Shown: positions 55,070 to 64,000 of the stretch, piece by piece
Numbering within the stretch: position 1 is the stretch's first letter
Layout: every line of letters begins with the position of its first letter
Assembly (NCBI GenBank): GCA_021739765.1
Contig: JAIPBD010000002.1
Coordinates: 62,001-126,000, forward strand
DNA length: 64,000 nt
Direction of reading: 5' to 3'
Source: Melioribacteraceae bacterium
GTDB taxonomy: Bacteria; Bacteroidota; Ignavibacteria; Ignavibacteriales; Melioribacteraceae
Made by a program: the position numbers and the translations under genes
The notes under the pieces: generated by a model
The model's database searches: none
What the model was told of the DNA's origin: nothing
What the model saw: the letters and a program-made list of their open reading frames with translations, nothing else

Positions 55070-57688
55070 TCAACCTCTCGGTTGCATTAATTTCGCTATT
55101 AATGCCGTCCAACCGGTTTGATGCGAAGCTCCGAGACCTTTTCCGTTGTTGCCATCGAAGTACTCATAAAAAAGTATGTAATCTTTAAAGTGTGGATCTG
55201 ACTGAAACTTCTTATTACCGGAATAAATCGGACGTTTACCTTTGGAATCTTTTTTGAACAACCTTGTCAATCTTTTAGACAACTCATTGGCAATATCATT
55301 TATCGTTAAGTAATTACCCGAATTTGTCGGGTATTCAACTTTGAAATCATTCCCATAATAATGATGAAATTTTTGGAGTGATTCGATTATGAGGTAATTA
55401 ACCGGCATCCATAGAGGACCCCTCCAATTTGAGTTTCCACCGAACATTCCTGTATCCGATTCTGCCGGCGTATATCTAACCTCGAATTCTGTCCCGTCGA
55501 AGTGTAATTTGAATGCGTCGTTTTCATAAACTTTTGAAAGAGAGCGAATACCATAGTCCGATAAAAATTCAGTTTCATCGAGCATTCGTTTTAGTACTCT
55601 TTTCATTCGATGACCTCTGAGAAGCGAAAGTAATCTTCGTTCCCCAAAACCGGGATCATACCAACGTGAAACCAAATTCGACATTTCGGGTCGATTTTCG
55701 AGAAACCATTGCAGTCGTTTATAAAACTCAGGAGCATACTCTTCAAAATCCGGTTCTAAGACTTCCACTGCAAATAAAGGAACTAATCCGACCATTGATC
55801 TAAGTTTAAGACTGATAGTGTCTCCGGTTGAAGTGTGGAGAACATCATAATAAAATTCATCTTCGTTATCCCAAAGTCCAACACCATCCCCTCCCATATT
55901 GGTCATCGCCTCGGCAATGTATAGAAAATGTTCATAAAACTTAAGAGCCATGTCCTGATAAACCGAATTGATCTTGCATAATTCCAAACTAATTTTCAAC
56001 ATATTTAGGCTGTACATTGCCATCCAACTGGTGCCGTCAGATTGATCAATATGGCCGCCGGTCGGTAATTCGCTGCTTCGATCGAAAACGCCAATATTGT
56101 CCATTCCGAGAAATCCGCCTTGAAAAATATTATGCCCTTCAGCGTCTTTTTTATTTACCCACCAGGTAAAGTTCAAAAGTAACTTGTGGAATACTTTCTC
56201 GAGGAAAACATAATCAGCTTTTCCGGAATGTTTTTCGTCAATTTTAAAAACCCGCCACGCAGCCCATGCGTGAACTGGAGGATTTACATCGCCGAAATTC
56301 CACTCATAAGCGGGTAATTGACCATTCGGATGCATATACCACTCACGGGTAAAAATCTCAATTTGATCTTTTGCGAATTCCGGATCGATCATTGCCAATG
56401 GAATACAATGAAATGCCAGATCCCAAACCGCGTACCACGGATACTCCCATTTATCTGGCATGGAAATAATATCATCATTGTTTAAGTGGGTCCAGTCTGA
56501 ATTCCGACCCGAACGTCGTTGAACCGGCGGATCGATTTGAGCCGGATCGCCTTTCAACCATTTACTGATATTAAAATAGTAGAATTGTTTGGAACAGAGT
56601 AGTCCCGCAAATGCCTGTCGTTGAATATTCCTTTCATCATCATCATTTATATCTTTTTGTACTTCGGTATAAAAGTTATCGGCATTTTTCTGTGCCTCAT
56701 CGAAAATTTGAGAGGCATCTTCAAATGGTTTGCGATTTAACTTATTGGATAATCTGAAGAAAAACTCTTTAGACTCGTGTTTTTTTAACTCAATTGAATA
56801 ATTCAGTCCGGCCTTCGTTCCGGCTGAAAAACTGTTTAGAGTTCCGGATTTATTATGGACGATGAAATCATTTATTCCATCCTTAAAAACACCTTTCAAT
56901 TCGCTTTCAAAAAGTCTATTCGAGTTAGTTTCATTTTCGCAAAAAAGTACTTCAGGTTCTCCATCAAAATAAAATCTGTATTTACCCAATTGATCGTGAT
57001 GAATATTAATAAAATTTTGATTTGATCCTTGAAGCTGAGGTTTTTTAAAATTATAGCCCCAAGCCCACGTATTCCTGAACCAAATTTGCGGAACGAAATT
57101 TAACTTTGCTTTTTTTGCTGCTCGATTAATAATCGTAACTTTAATAAGAATATCTTCCGGCGCTGCTTTCGCATACTCAACAAAAACATCAAAATATTCA
57201 TCTTTATCAAAAATTCCGGAATCAATTAATTCAAATTCGGGATCATCCAAAGATCGTCGGGAATTTTCTTCTATCAAACTTTTATATGGAAATTCATTTT
57301 GCGGGTATTTATATAACATTTTCATGTAAGAGTGGGTCGGCGTGCTATCCAAATAATAGTAAAGCTCCTTAACATCTTCACCATGATTTCCTTCCGGTCC
57401 CGTAACTCCAAACAATCTTTCTTTGATTATAGAATCCTTACCGTTCCAGAACGCGGGGGCAAATGCAAGATTCTGTTTTTCATCACAAATTCCGGCGATT
57501 CCATCTTCTCCCCAACGATAGGCTCTGCTTCTCGCATCATCGTGGGGAAGAAAACCCCACGCATCGCCTCCTTCGCTGTAATCTTCCCTTACAGTTCCCC
57601 ATTGGCGTTCGCTGAGATAAGGACCCCATTTACGCCATTCGGAATTCCCTTCTTTCAGATCCTCTAATTTTTGCTTTTCTGAATTCAT
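55070..57688 (-). CDS. GH63-family glucosidase-like protein
   Basis: 872 residues, no signal peptide, so likely cytosolic. (alpha/alpha)6 hydrolase of the GH63 group: WGPYLSERQWGTVREDYS at the start, DLAFHCIPLAMIDPE, IDQSDGTSWMAMYSL containing a probable catalytic Asp, NWRGPLWMPVNYLI and YEYFDG...GASHQTGW with the probable catalytic Glu. Related enzymes act on alpha-glucosides or on mannosyl/glucosylglycerate. It starts 11 nt after the tal-pgi stop and precedes the GT-C gene by 3 nt. Exact substrate not determinable. Confidence 0.85.
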   Translation of the reverse strand: MNSEKQKLEDLKEGNSEWRKWGPYLSERQWGTVREDYSEGGDAWGFLPHDDARSRAYRWGEDGIAGICDEKQNLAFAPAFWNGKDSIIKERLFGVTGPEGNHGEDVKELYYYLDSTPTHSYMKMLYKYPQNEFPYKSLIEENSRRSLDDPEFELIDSGIFDKDEYFDVFVEYAKAAPEDILIKVTIINRAAKKAKLNFVPQIWFRNTWAWGYNFKKPQLQGSNQNFINIHHDQLGKYRFYFDGEPEVLFCENETNSNRLFESELKGVFKDGINDFIVHNKSGTLNSFSAGTKAGLNYSIELKKHESKEFFFRLSNKLNRKPFEDASQIFDEAQKNADNFYTEVQKDINDDDERNIQRQAFAGLLCSKQFYYFNISKWLKGDPAQIDPPVQRRSGRNSDWTHLNNDDIISMPDKWEYPWYAVWDLAFHCIPLAMIDPEFAKDQIEIFTREWYMHPNGQLPAYEWNFGDVNPPVHAWAAWRVFKIDEKHSGKADYVFLEKVFHKLLLNFTWWVNKKDAEGHNIFQGGFLGMDNIGVFDRSSELPTGGHIDQSDGTSWMAMYSLNMLKISLELCKINSVYQDMALKFYEHFLYIAEAMTNMGGDGVGLWDNEDEFYYDVLHTSTGDTISLKLRSMVGLVPLFAVEVLEPDFEEYAPEFYKRLQWFLENRPEMSNLVSRWYDPGFGERRLLSLLRGHRMKRVLKRMLDETEFLSDYGIRSLSKVYENDAFKLHFDGTEFEVRYTPAESDTGMFGGNSNWRGPLWMPVNYLIIESLQKFHHYYGNDFKVEYPTNSGNYLTINDIANELSKRLTRLFKKDSKGKRPIYSGNKKFQSDPHFKDYILFYEYFDGNNGKGLGASHQTGWTALIAKLMQPRG

Positions 57689-57699
57689 TTCAATGAGAA

Positions 57700-60504
57700 T
57701 CAGCCGATTAAAGAAACTAATTCTGCAATTCCTCCGGAAATATTTTCTTTAAATGTAATTCTGAGAACATTTCGGTTGTTATCAAGCAAGGCTTTTCTAT
57801 CACCAAGAGCTTGAGCTTTAACTAAAACTCCGAAACTAAAATCAGATTCATCACTTCCGGCAGCTCTCGGAATTGAAGTATCAACATTTGGTTCATCTGT
57901 AAATTGAATAAACAGACCGTTTCCGGCATCTCCCTTATGAAGCTGTCCTGTTGAATGGAGAAAACGTGGTCCGTAACCAAAGGTAGTTGCGCATTTGTAC
58001 TTTGCCTGCAAAGTATCACGCAATTTTTGGAATTGGGCATCGACTTCTAACGTCGGATTAACATAAGCTTGAAGTGCGATGTATGATCTTGGTTGACCAT
58101 TTCCTTCGATAAAATGCGAAAAAAATTGATCGAATATATCTTTAGCTGAATCAGCTTTAGAGTCTGAAATTATTTTCATTTTTGAATCTTCGAACGAAAC
58201 ATCAAGTTTGGGCAGCTCCCCTTTTTGTTCGTAAGCTTTCATCATTTCACGCGCTACAATTTTGGCTGATTCTACATTTGGTTGATCAAATGGTTGAATT
58301 CCCATCTTCCAACCCGCAAGAACTGTTGCCATTTCCCATCTGAAAAACTCAGCTCCGATATCATAATTGTTATCAAAAATTATTTCGACGATCGGGAATC
58401 CATTATTTTTTAATTCTTCAATCTGCGCATCTTTAGAACTATCATCTTTAAGTTTTATATAAGCAAAAAGTCTGTCTTTAGAATACCGGTCTGAGGTCAA
58501 AACTTTTTCCAGATCAACCGGTAAAATTCCCTTACCGTTTTTCCCTGTACTTTCGGCAATAAGTTGTTCCACCCAACCGCCAAATGAAGAAATTGCCTCT
58601 GATGTAATTATGGTTACTTTATCTATATTTTCTGCAGCCAAAGCGCCTAAAACCGCACCAAGTTTTGCGGGAGTATTATCTCCGGAAACCGGACAATTTT
58701 CACCTTCAGAATGACATGCCATCATTCCGGATTCGTTTAAAATTCTGGAAACATCAACACCCAATAAAGCAGCGGGCACAATTCCGAACAATGATAACGC
58801 GGAATATCTTCCTCCAATGTTCGGATCGTTGATAAATATTTTTCTAAAATTCAGACTTTTTGCCAGATCTTCAAGTCCGCTTCCCGGATCGGTTATGGCA
58901 ATAAAATGCCTTGCGACTTTTTCGGCACCAACTTTCTTTAAAGTTTCATTGTAGAAATACTTCATGAATGAAAGTGTTTCGATAGTTCCACCGGATTTGG
59001 TTGAAACTATGTAAAGTGTTTTTGAAGGATCGAACAATTTTGCTTTTTCCAACACGGCGGCCGGATGTGTGGAATCAAGGATGGACAAATCCAAGAAACC
59101 TTCCTTCACGCCAAAAGTTAAACGAAAAACTTCCGGAGCGAGACTTGATCCACCCATACCTAATAATAACGCATGGGTAAATCCATCTTTCCGGATTTCT
59201 TCAACAAAATTATTTATTTCTTTAATTGATTTGCTCACAACTTCGGGACTATCCAACCATCCCAGTCGATTTGAAATTTCAGTTGGATCTTCATTCCAAA
59301 CGGTATGATCTCTTTTCCAAATTCGTTCAAGAATTTTTTCTTCCTTCATTTCAACTAATGTGTTTTTAATTTTATCTTCATAAGCGCCTAAAAACATTTT
59401 GAAATTGCCAGATTGGTTTTTCAATTTTTCGATTTTTTCTTCTAACGAATCGAGTAAAGAATCGAAAGCATCGGCAAATAATTTCACGCCGTCTAATTGT
59501 AATTTATCGGTGATTTTATTTATGTCAACACCCAATTTACCAAGTTGTAGCAGCTGTTCTTTTGCAATATCAAGGCCAACATTAATAGTTGTTTCAATTT
59601 TTCCGTGATCAATAAAATTATCGAGTGTTGCGGGAGGAATTGTGTTAACCGAATCCGGTCCAATTAATTCATCAACATAAAGAACGTCTGAATATTCCGG
59701 ATTTTTCGTCCCCGTACTCGCCCAAAGGAGTCGTTGCTTTCGCGCGCCTTTGGCTTCCAACCTCGCCCATCTTTCTGATCCGAATAAGTCATTAAAAATT
59801 TCAACTGCCGCTTTTGCATTCGCGATAGCAATTTTCCCTTTTAATTCTGTATTTCCAATTGCGTCTAATTCTTTATCAACAGCGCTGTCAACTCTTGAAA
59901 CAAAAAATGACGCGACGGAAGAGATGCTGCTGAGATCTTCACTAGTTTCAGCATATTTTTCAAGACCTAAAATATAAGCTTCAACTACTTCCTTATAATT
60001 TTCGAGACTAAAAATCAGTGTTACATTTACGTTTATTCCGGAACCAATTAATTCCGAAATTGCCGGGATTCCTTCTTCCGTTGCAGGTACTTTAATCATC
60101 ACATTTGGTTTACCCAAAGTTGTAAAAAGTCTTTTACCTTCTTCAATGGTGCCTTCGGTCTCTTTGGCTAATTTTGGGCTAACTTCCAAACTGACATATC
60201 CATCCAATCCTTTTGTTTTTTCATAAACAGGCATCATTGCATCTGTAGCCAGATCAATATCCTTTATTGCCAATTTTTCAAAAATTTCATGCACGGTATA
60301 ACCATCATGCATAACGGCTCTGATGTCGTGATCATAATCGGAATTGTGAGCAATCGCTTTTTCAAATATTGCCGGATTCGAAGTTATCCCTCGCAACCCA
60401 TCATCAATAAGTTTTTGCAAATCACCTTTTGTGATATACTCTCTTCTAATAAAATCCAGCCATACTGATTGACCCAACTCAGCTAATTCATTCAATTTTG
60501 ACAT
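57700..60504 (-). CDS. tal-pgi: Fused transaldolase / glucose-6-phosphate isomerase
   Basis: 934 residues, a bifunctional fusion. Residues 1 to about 365 are transaldolase (SVWLDFIRREYITKGDLQKL; Schiff-base Lys in NVMIKVPATEEGI). Residues about 375-934 are phosphoglucose isomerase (LLGMGGSSLAPEVFR, STKSGGTIETLSF, GRYSALSLFGIVPAAL). Links the non-oxidative pentose phosphate branch to glycolysis in one chain. Such fusions are known in several phyla. ATG start, between pgl (24 nt) and the GH63 gene (11 nt). Confidence 0.95.
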   Translation of the reverse strand: MSKLNELAELGQSVWLDFIRREYITKGDLQKLIDDGLRGITSNPAIFEKAIAHNSDYDHDIRAVMHDGYTVHEIFEKLAIKDIDLATDAMMPVYEKTKGLDGYVSLEVSPKLAKETEGTIEEGKRLFTTLGKPNVMIKVPATEEGIPAISELIGSGINVNVTLIFSLENYKEVVEAYILGLEKYAETSEDLSSISSVASFFVSRVDSAVDKELDAIGNTELKGKIAIANAKAAVEIFNDLFGSERWARLEAKGARKQRLLWASTGTKNPEYSDVLYVDELIGPDSVNTIPPATLDNFIDHGKIETTINVGLDIAKEQLLQLGKLGVDINKITDKLQLDGVKLFADAFDSLLDSLEEKIEKLKNQSGNFKMFLGAYEDKIKNTLVEMKEEKILERIWKRDHTVWNEDPTEISNRLGWLDSPEVVSKSIKEINNFVEEIRKDGFTHALLLGMGGSSLAPEVFRLTFGVKEGFLDLSILDSTHPAAVLEKAKLFDPSKTLYIVSTKSGGTIETLSFMKYFYNETLKKVGAEKVARHFIAITDPGSGLEDLAKSLNFRKIFINDPNIGGRYSALSLFGIVPAALLGVDVSRILNESGMMACHSEGENCPVSGDNTPAKLGAVLGALAAENIDKVTIITSEAISSFGGWVEQLIAESTGKNGKGILPVDLEKVLTSDRYSKDRLFAYIKLKDDSSKDAQIEELKNNGFPIVEIIFDNNYDIGAEFFRWEMATVLAGWKMGIQPFDQPNVESAKIVAREMMKAYEQKGELPKLDVSFEDSKMKIISDSKADSAKDIFDQFFSHFIEGNGQPRSYIALQAYVNPTLEVDAQFQKLRDTLQAKYKCATTFGYGPRFLHSTGQLHKGDAGNGLFIQFTDEPNVDTSIPRAAGSDESDFSFGVLVKAQALGDRKALLDNNRNVLRITFKENISGGIAELVSLIG

Positions 60505-60528
60505 TTAATAATCCTATATTATTTATTT

Positions 60529-61248
60529 TCAAAGTTCGTTTGCAGCCTCTTTATCCAGAAACCAAATCGCATTATTTATATGCGCGGCCGGATAAACTGT
60601 AAAATCATTTAATTGATTAAAAATTTCTCCGACAACGGCAGCCTTAGATTTGCCTGTTACGAGAAATAATTTCTTTTTCGCGTTATTAATAATTTTTCCG
60701 GTAAGTGTAATTCTTTTTTGTCCCGATTGCGGATGAGTAGCTATTTCACAAGTTTTATCCGATTTCATCAATTCAAATTGATTTGGGAAAATTGATGCGG
60801 TGTGTCCGTCATCTCCCATTCCTAAAATTACAAGATCAAATTCCGGTAGATTATTTACAATTGGCAAGTTTGTTTCGATTAATTTGGAATATCTTTCAGC
60901 TTCAATTATCGGATTGTCCTCCCCTCTTACACGAAAGATATTGGCATAGTCGATATTTATGTTGTTAAAAAGGTGCAATTTGGTCATTCCGTAATTACTA
61001 TCTGAATGATCCATGGGCACGCACCTTTCGTCTCCCCAATAAAACCGAAGTCTCTCCCAGGGAACATCACCATTATAATTTTCCGAAAGTATATCAAAGA
61101 GAATTTTTGGCGTACTTCCACCAGATAGGGCGACAGTTAGTGTGTTCTCCGAATCTTCCACCATATCAACAAATATTTCGGCAAACTTGGCGGCAGTCTC
61201 TTCTTTATTTTCGCAGATTACGATATTATCAGTACTCAATTTCAACAT
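60529..61248 (-). CDS. pgl: 6-phosphogluconolactonase
   Basis: 239 residues of the DevB/PGL family, hydrolysing 6-phosphogluconolactone. Conserved TVALSGGSTPKILFDIL near 39-55, RFYWGDERCVPMDHSDSNYGM and LVILGMGDDGHTASIFPN. ATG start. 9 nt after the zwf stop and before tal-pgi. No gnd (6-phosphogluconate dehydrogenase) is in the window. Confidence 0.94.
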   Translation of the reverse strand: MLKLSTDNIVICENKEETAAKFAEIFVDMVEDSENTLTVALSGGSTPKILFDILSENYNGDVPWERLRFYWGDERCVPMDHSDSNYGMTKLHLFNNINIDYANIFRVRGEDNPIIEAERYSKLIETNLPIVNNLPEFDLVILGMGDDGHTASIFPNQFELMKSDKTCEIATHPQSGQKRITLTGKIINNAKKKLFLVTGKSKAAVVGEIFNQLNDFTVYPAAHINNAIWFLDKEAANEL

Positions 61249-61257
61249 TCCTAAAAA

Positions 61258-62778
61258 TTACAACTCACAATATAACCCATCATCAGATAAGTTTTTACAT
61301 GGGTATCTCCAAGTTGCTTTTCCGGAGACAAGATCGTCACAATTATCCGGGCCCCAACTTCCGGCAGGATATCCGTAAATTTTAATTAATGGGTCGTTCC
61401 TCCAAGCATCTAAAATCGGAGTAATAAATTCCCACGCAGAAAGTACTGCATCGCCTCGCGAATAAAGTGTCGAATCTCCGACCATACAATCGAGCAAAAG
61501 ACGTTCATATGCTTCGGGGATTCTTTCATGTGTCAGATTAGAATAATGAAAATCCATGTTTACTGTCTGAACGTTAAATCCGGCACCGGGGATTTTCATC
61601 CCAAACTTGAGAAGAATTCCCTCGTCCGGTTGAATTCGAATAATCAATTTATTCCCTTCCACGCCATGCGATCCGTTAACTCCGAAGAGAGAATGAGGAG
61701 TTTCTTTAAAATGAATTACAACTTCGGTTACACGAGTCGGAAGCCGTTTACCACTTCGGATATAAAATGGAACGCCTCCCCACCGCCAATTGTCAACAAA
61801 AAATTTCATCGCGACAAATGTTTCCGTTTTTGAGTCCGGATCAACACCCTTTTCTTGCCGGTAACCGGGAACCGGCTGACCCTTGATAAAAGATTCCAAA
61901 TATTGTCCGCGAATAACTTGTGAGTGTATTTCTTCATCCGAAAGCTTTCGGATTGATTGAAATACTTTCAGGACTTCGTTTCTTATTGAAGTAGAATCGA
62001 ATGAAGAGGGCGGTTCCATTGCGATTAAACCGGCAACTTGAAGTAAATGGTTTTGAACCATATCCCGCATAGCTCCGGATTGATCATAATAACCGCCTCT
62101 ATTTTCCACTCCAATATATTCGGCAGAAGTAATTTCAACTCTTTCAACATAATTTCTATTCCAGAGAGGTTCAAATATTCCGTTGGAAAATCTGGTTACC
62201 AACACATTTTGAACAGTCTCTTTGCCGAGATAGTGATCAATCCTATAGAGTTGGTCTTCATCATAATCTTCTAAAAGCCGTTTATTTAATTCTTTCGCTG
62301 AATTTAAATCATAACCAAACGGTTTTTCAATTATTATTCGTCTCCATCCCTTTTCTGATTTATTCAATCCATGCGACGCAAGATATTCGGGGATTATACC
62401 ATAAAGGCTCGGCGGCGTTGAAAGGTAGAAAATATAATTTCCGCCAATATCTAAATCAGAATCTATCTTTTGAAGTTCGTCTTTAACTTTTATATAATCC
62501 GCTCGATCTTTTGTGTCGATAGATTTGTAATAAAGCTTCCGGGCAAAATCATCCAAAAGTTGGAGATATTTATCATCACATTTCCCATGTATTTTAACAC
62601 CTTCCACCATCTTTTGGCGGAATTCCTCATTCGGAATTTCAGTTCGCCCGATTCCCAAAACAGCAAATTTTTCGGGCAAAAGTTTTTGTTTTTCCAGTTC
62701 AAAAATGGCAGGGATAAGTTTTCTTTTCGTCAGATCTCCGGATGCCCCGAAGATTACAAGTATTTGATTGTCCGGCAT
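61258..62778 (-). CDS. zwf: Glucose-6-phosphate dehydrogenase
   Basis: 506 residues from the ATG at 62778; GAGAGGAA lies 4-11 nt upstream, and a TTG 15 nt earlier would sit on that site. NADP motif FGASGDLTKRKLIPA near residues 8-22, active-site RIDHYLGKETVQN and EKPFG. Full length. First gene of zwf-pgl-tal/pgi-GH63-GT-C, so the promoter should lie in 62779-62853. Confidence 0.96.
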   Translation of the reverse strand: MPDNQILVIFGASGDLTKRKLIPAIFELEKQKLLPEKFAVLGIGRTEIPNEEFRQKMVEGVKIHGKCDDKYLQLLDDFARKLYYKSIDTKDRADYIKVKDELQKIDSDLDIGGNYIFYLSTPPSLYGIIPEYLASHGLNKSEKGWRRIIIEKPFGYDLNSAKELNKRLLEDYDEDQLYRIDHYLGKETVQNVLVTRFSNGIFEPLWNRNYVERVEITSAEYIGVENRGGYYDQSGAMRDMVQNHLLQVAGLIAMEPPSSFDSTSIRNEVLKVFQSIRKLSDEEIHSQVIRGQYLESFIKGQPVPGYRQEKGVDPDSKTETFVAMKFFVDNWRWGGVPFYIRSGKRLPTRVTEVVIHFKETPHSLFGVNGSHGVEGNKLIIRIQPDEGILLKFGMKIPGAGFNVQTVNMDFHYSNLTHERIPEAYERLLLDCMVGDSTLYSRGDAVLSAWEFITPILDAWRNDPLIKIYGYPAGSWGPDNCDDLVSGKATWRYPCKNLSDDGLYCEL

Positions 62779-62853
62779 TAATTCCTCTCTCAAATAGAAT
62801 TTGATAAATTAAGAAAATCGGACTAAAGATAAGAATATTTCAACAAATAGAAA

Positions 62854-64000
62854 TTATAGTCCACTCCTCCAATCAGATTTATCTAATAACGGAAGATTGT
62901 CTAAATTTTTGTAAGAAATATTTTTTGTATCCGATTTTTGAAGCGAGCCAAAAGTTAAAACTTCAGTAGGGCAATTTACAACGCAGGCTGAGCAACGAAC
63001 ACATTCAACATCATTCATCGGTATCCCTTTATTGGCATAGTTCATCACATCAATTCCCATGTGACAAACTTTTGTGCAAATATTACATGATATACACTTT
63101 TTCTTTTCGGCAAAAATTCTGTATTTGCTAAATCTCGAATATATATGCATCAGTGCCGCAAGCGGGCAGCCGAATCTGCACCAAACTCTTCCGCTCAAGA
63201 AAAAATAGACCCCAACTCCCAGCACACCGGCGAATATTACGTCAATTCCGATATAGTAAAATTTATGCAAAAAAGATGCTGTGTAAGATATTTTTTCATT
63301 TATGATTGGGAGATCAATATTATAAAGTGTACTTATTAATTTCATTCCCGTGATGATAAATGCGGCAAGCAAGATCCATTGACCGATATTTTCCCACTTC
63401 TTTGCTTTAGGTCCGTGCAGTGCCAAAGTTCTATAATCGTCACCTAAAGTTTCCGCGAGTGCTCCACAGGAGCAAATCCAACCACAATAAGCTCCTTTGC
63501 CCCATTTATAAATGATAACCGGAATAAACACAAATGTTTGGAATAGACTAAATACCAGCCAGAATGTTGTTATATCACTGCTGTAAAGATTTGAGAAATT
63601 GAGTGGCCAGGCAAGTATAAATCCATAAGCCCTCCAATATGATTCCTTGGGGAAAACTTGTGTAAATATAAAACCGTTTTCGGTTCCGAGTGCGCCAAGG
63701 CTTCCAAGAAATGGGAGAACAATTTCCGGTAATATAAAAAGTGGAAATGCTTGAATTAATATCAACGACCAGGTCTGCAGTTTGATGTACTTCGTGGGTT
63801 TTACTTTAATGCGGTGCAGACCAAAAATCAGAATTGTAAGTGAATATAAACCCGTGTAGTAAAATGATTGGGATTTCCCGAACAGTTCATATCCGAAATA
63901 TCTTCCGCCGAAAAAGACCACAGCGAAGAAAATCGCAACACCGATAAAGTATAAATACTTAAATGTCAGCCAATTCCATTTTAATGAAGGAACGTATTCA
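62854..64000 (-). CDS. 4Fe-4S polyferredoxin membrane protein (5' end beyond window)
   Basis: At least 382 residues; the frame is still open at the right edge, so the N-terminus is missing (EYVPSLKWNWLTFKYL is the first readable part). About six transmembrane segments, an internal CGWICSCGALAETLGD motif, RVWCRFGCPLAAL, and two 4Fe-4S ferredoxin motifs at the C-terminus (CISCNICTKVCHMGID and CVRCSACVVNCPTEVL). It resembles the NosR/NapH/CcoG group of membrane iron-sulfur proteins. Exact role and electron partners cannot be told. Confidence 0.85.
   Translation of the reverse strand, partial: EYVPSLKWNWLTFKYLYFIGVAIFFAVVFFGGRYFGYELFGKSQSFYYTGLYSLTILIFGLHRIKVKPTKYIKLQTWSLILIQAFPLFILPEIVLPFLGSLGALGTENGFIFTQVFPKESYWRAYGFILAWPLNFSNLYSSDITTFWLVFSLFQTFVFIPVIIYKWGKGAYCGWICSCGALAETLGDDYRTLALHGPKAKKWENIGQWILLAAFIITGMKLISTLYNIDLPIINEKISYTASFLHKFYYIGIDVIFAGVLGVGVYFFLSGRVWCRFGCPLAALMHIYSRFSKYRIFAEKKKCISCNICTKVCHMGIDVMNYANKGIPMNDVECVRCSACVVNCPTEVLTFGSLQKSDTKNISYKNLDNLPLLDKSDWRSGL

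Noticed and set aside
62779-62793. Upstream TTG start for zwf
   Set aside because: The TTG lies on the Shine-Dalgarno of the ATG at 62778, which matches the family N-terminus.

Overview
The window looks like a chromosomal segment of a low-GC, Gram-negative member of the Bacteroidota/Chlorobiota/Ignavibacteriota assemblage, most likely an Ignavibacteria-type organism. Pointers are two large secreted proteins ending in a type IX secretion sorting domain with the YPNPFNP signature, a Bat (aerotolerance) operon, bacillithiol genes, a two-gene-type succinate dehydrogenase with a single cytochrome b subunit, a sodium-pumping methylmalonyl-CoA decarboxylase, and a fused transaldolase/phosphoglucose isomerase. 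The assignment is inference from gene content; no 16S rRNA is present. There is no phage, insertion sequence or CRISPR array.

Layout. 1-5145 (minus): the classical tRNA-Tyr/Gly/Thr - rpmG - tRNA-Trp - secE - nusG - rplK - rplA - rplJ - rplL - rpoB block, with rpoB running off the left edge and with no tuf gene at its usual place. 5253-13464 (minus): moxR - DUF58 - small membrane protein - batA - batB - batC - batD - batE, tightly packed with several TTG starts. 13746-15487: a lipoprotein, a DUF302 protein and the bacillithiol deacetylase bshB1. 15621-22722 (plus): two giant T9SS cargo proteins sharing a choice-of-anchor A module; the second carries a predicted Cys-Gln thioester domain, cohesin-like and dockerin-like parts. 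22723-25945: a gene-poor accessory stretch with an SRPBCC protein, a two-gene ABC transporter and copies of a 53-nt stem-loop repeat. 25946-27535: a SulP transporter.

27926-31943 (minus): methylmalonyl-CoA epimerase plus the four-subunit Na+-translocating decarboxylase. 32185-33050: tRNA-Asn with a decayed 3' copy beside it, secG and tRNA-Met. 33112-40164 (minus): M48 protease, obg, an unrecognised acidic protein and sdhCAB. 40390-42589: cobalamin riboswitch and btuB-like receptor. 42749-50590: ppk2, a saccharopine dehydrogenase-like protein, mltF, a secreted GH13 enzyme, rmlD and bshA. 50725-53586 (minus): ugd, rfbC, galE (nucleotide-sugar supply). 53657-62778 (minus): zwf - pgl - tal/pgi - GH63 - GT-C protein, an apparent five-gene carbohydrate operon. 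62854-64000: a polyferredoxin membrane protein cut by the right edge.

How the parts connect: cobalamin uptake under riboswitch control fits with methylmalonyl-CoA metabolism (the B12-dependent mutase would be elsewhere); bshA and bshB1 give two of the three bacillithiol steps; zwf/pgl/tal-pgi form a compact oxidative pentose phosphate module that may receive sugar released by the cytoplasmic GH63 enzyme. The most unusual items are the thioester domain in a T9SS protein, the repeated stem-loop with a compensatory base change, the visible switch pairings behind the riboswitch and the tRNA-Asn remnant.
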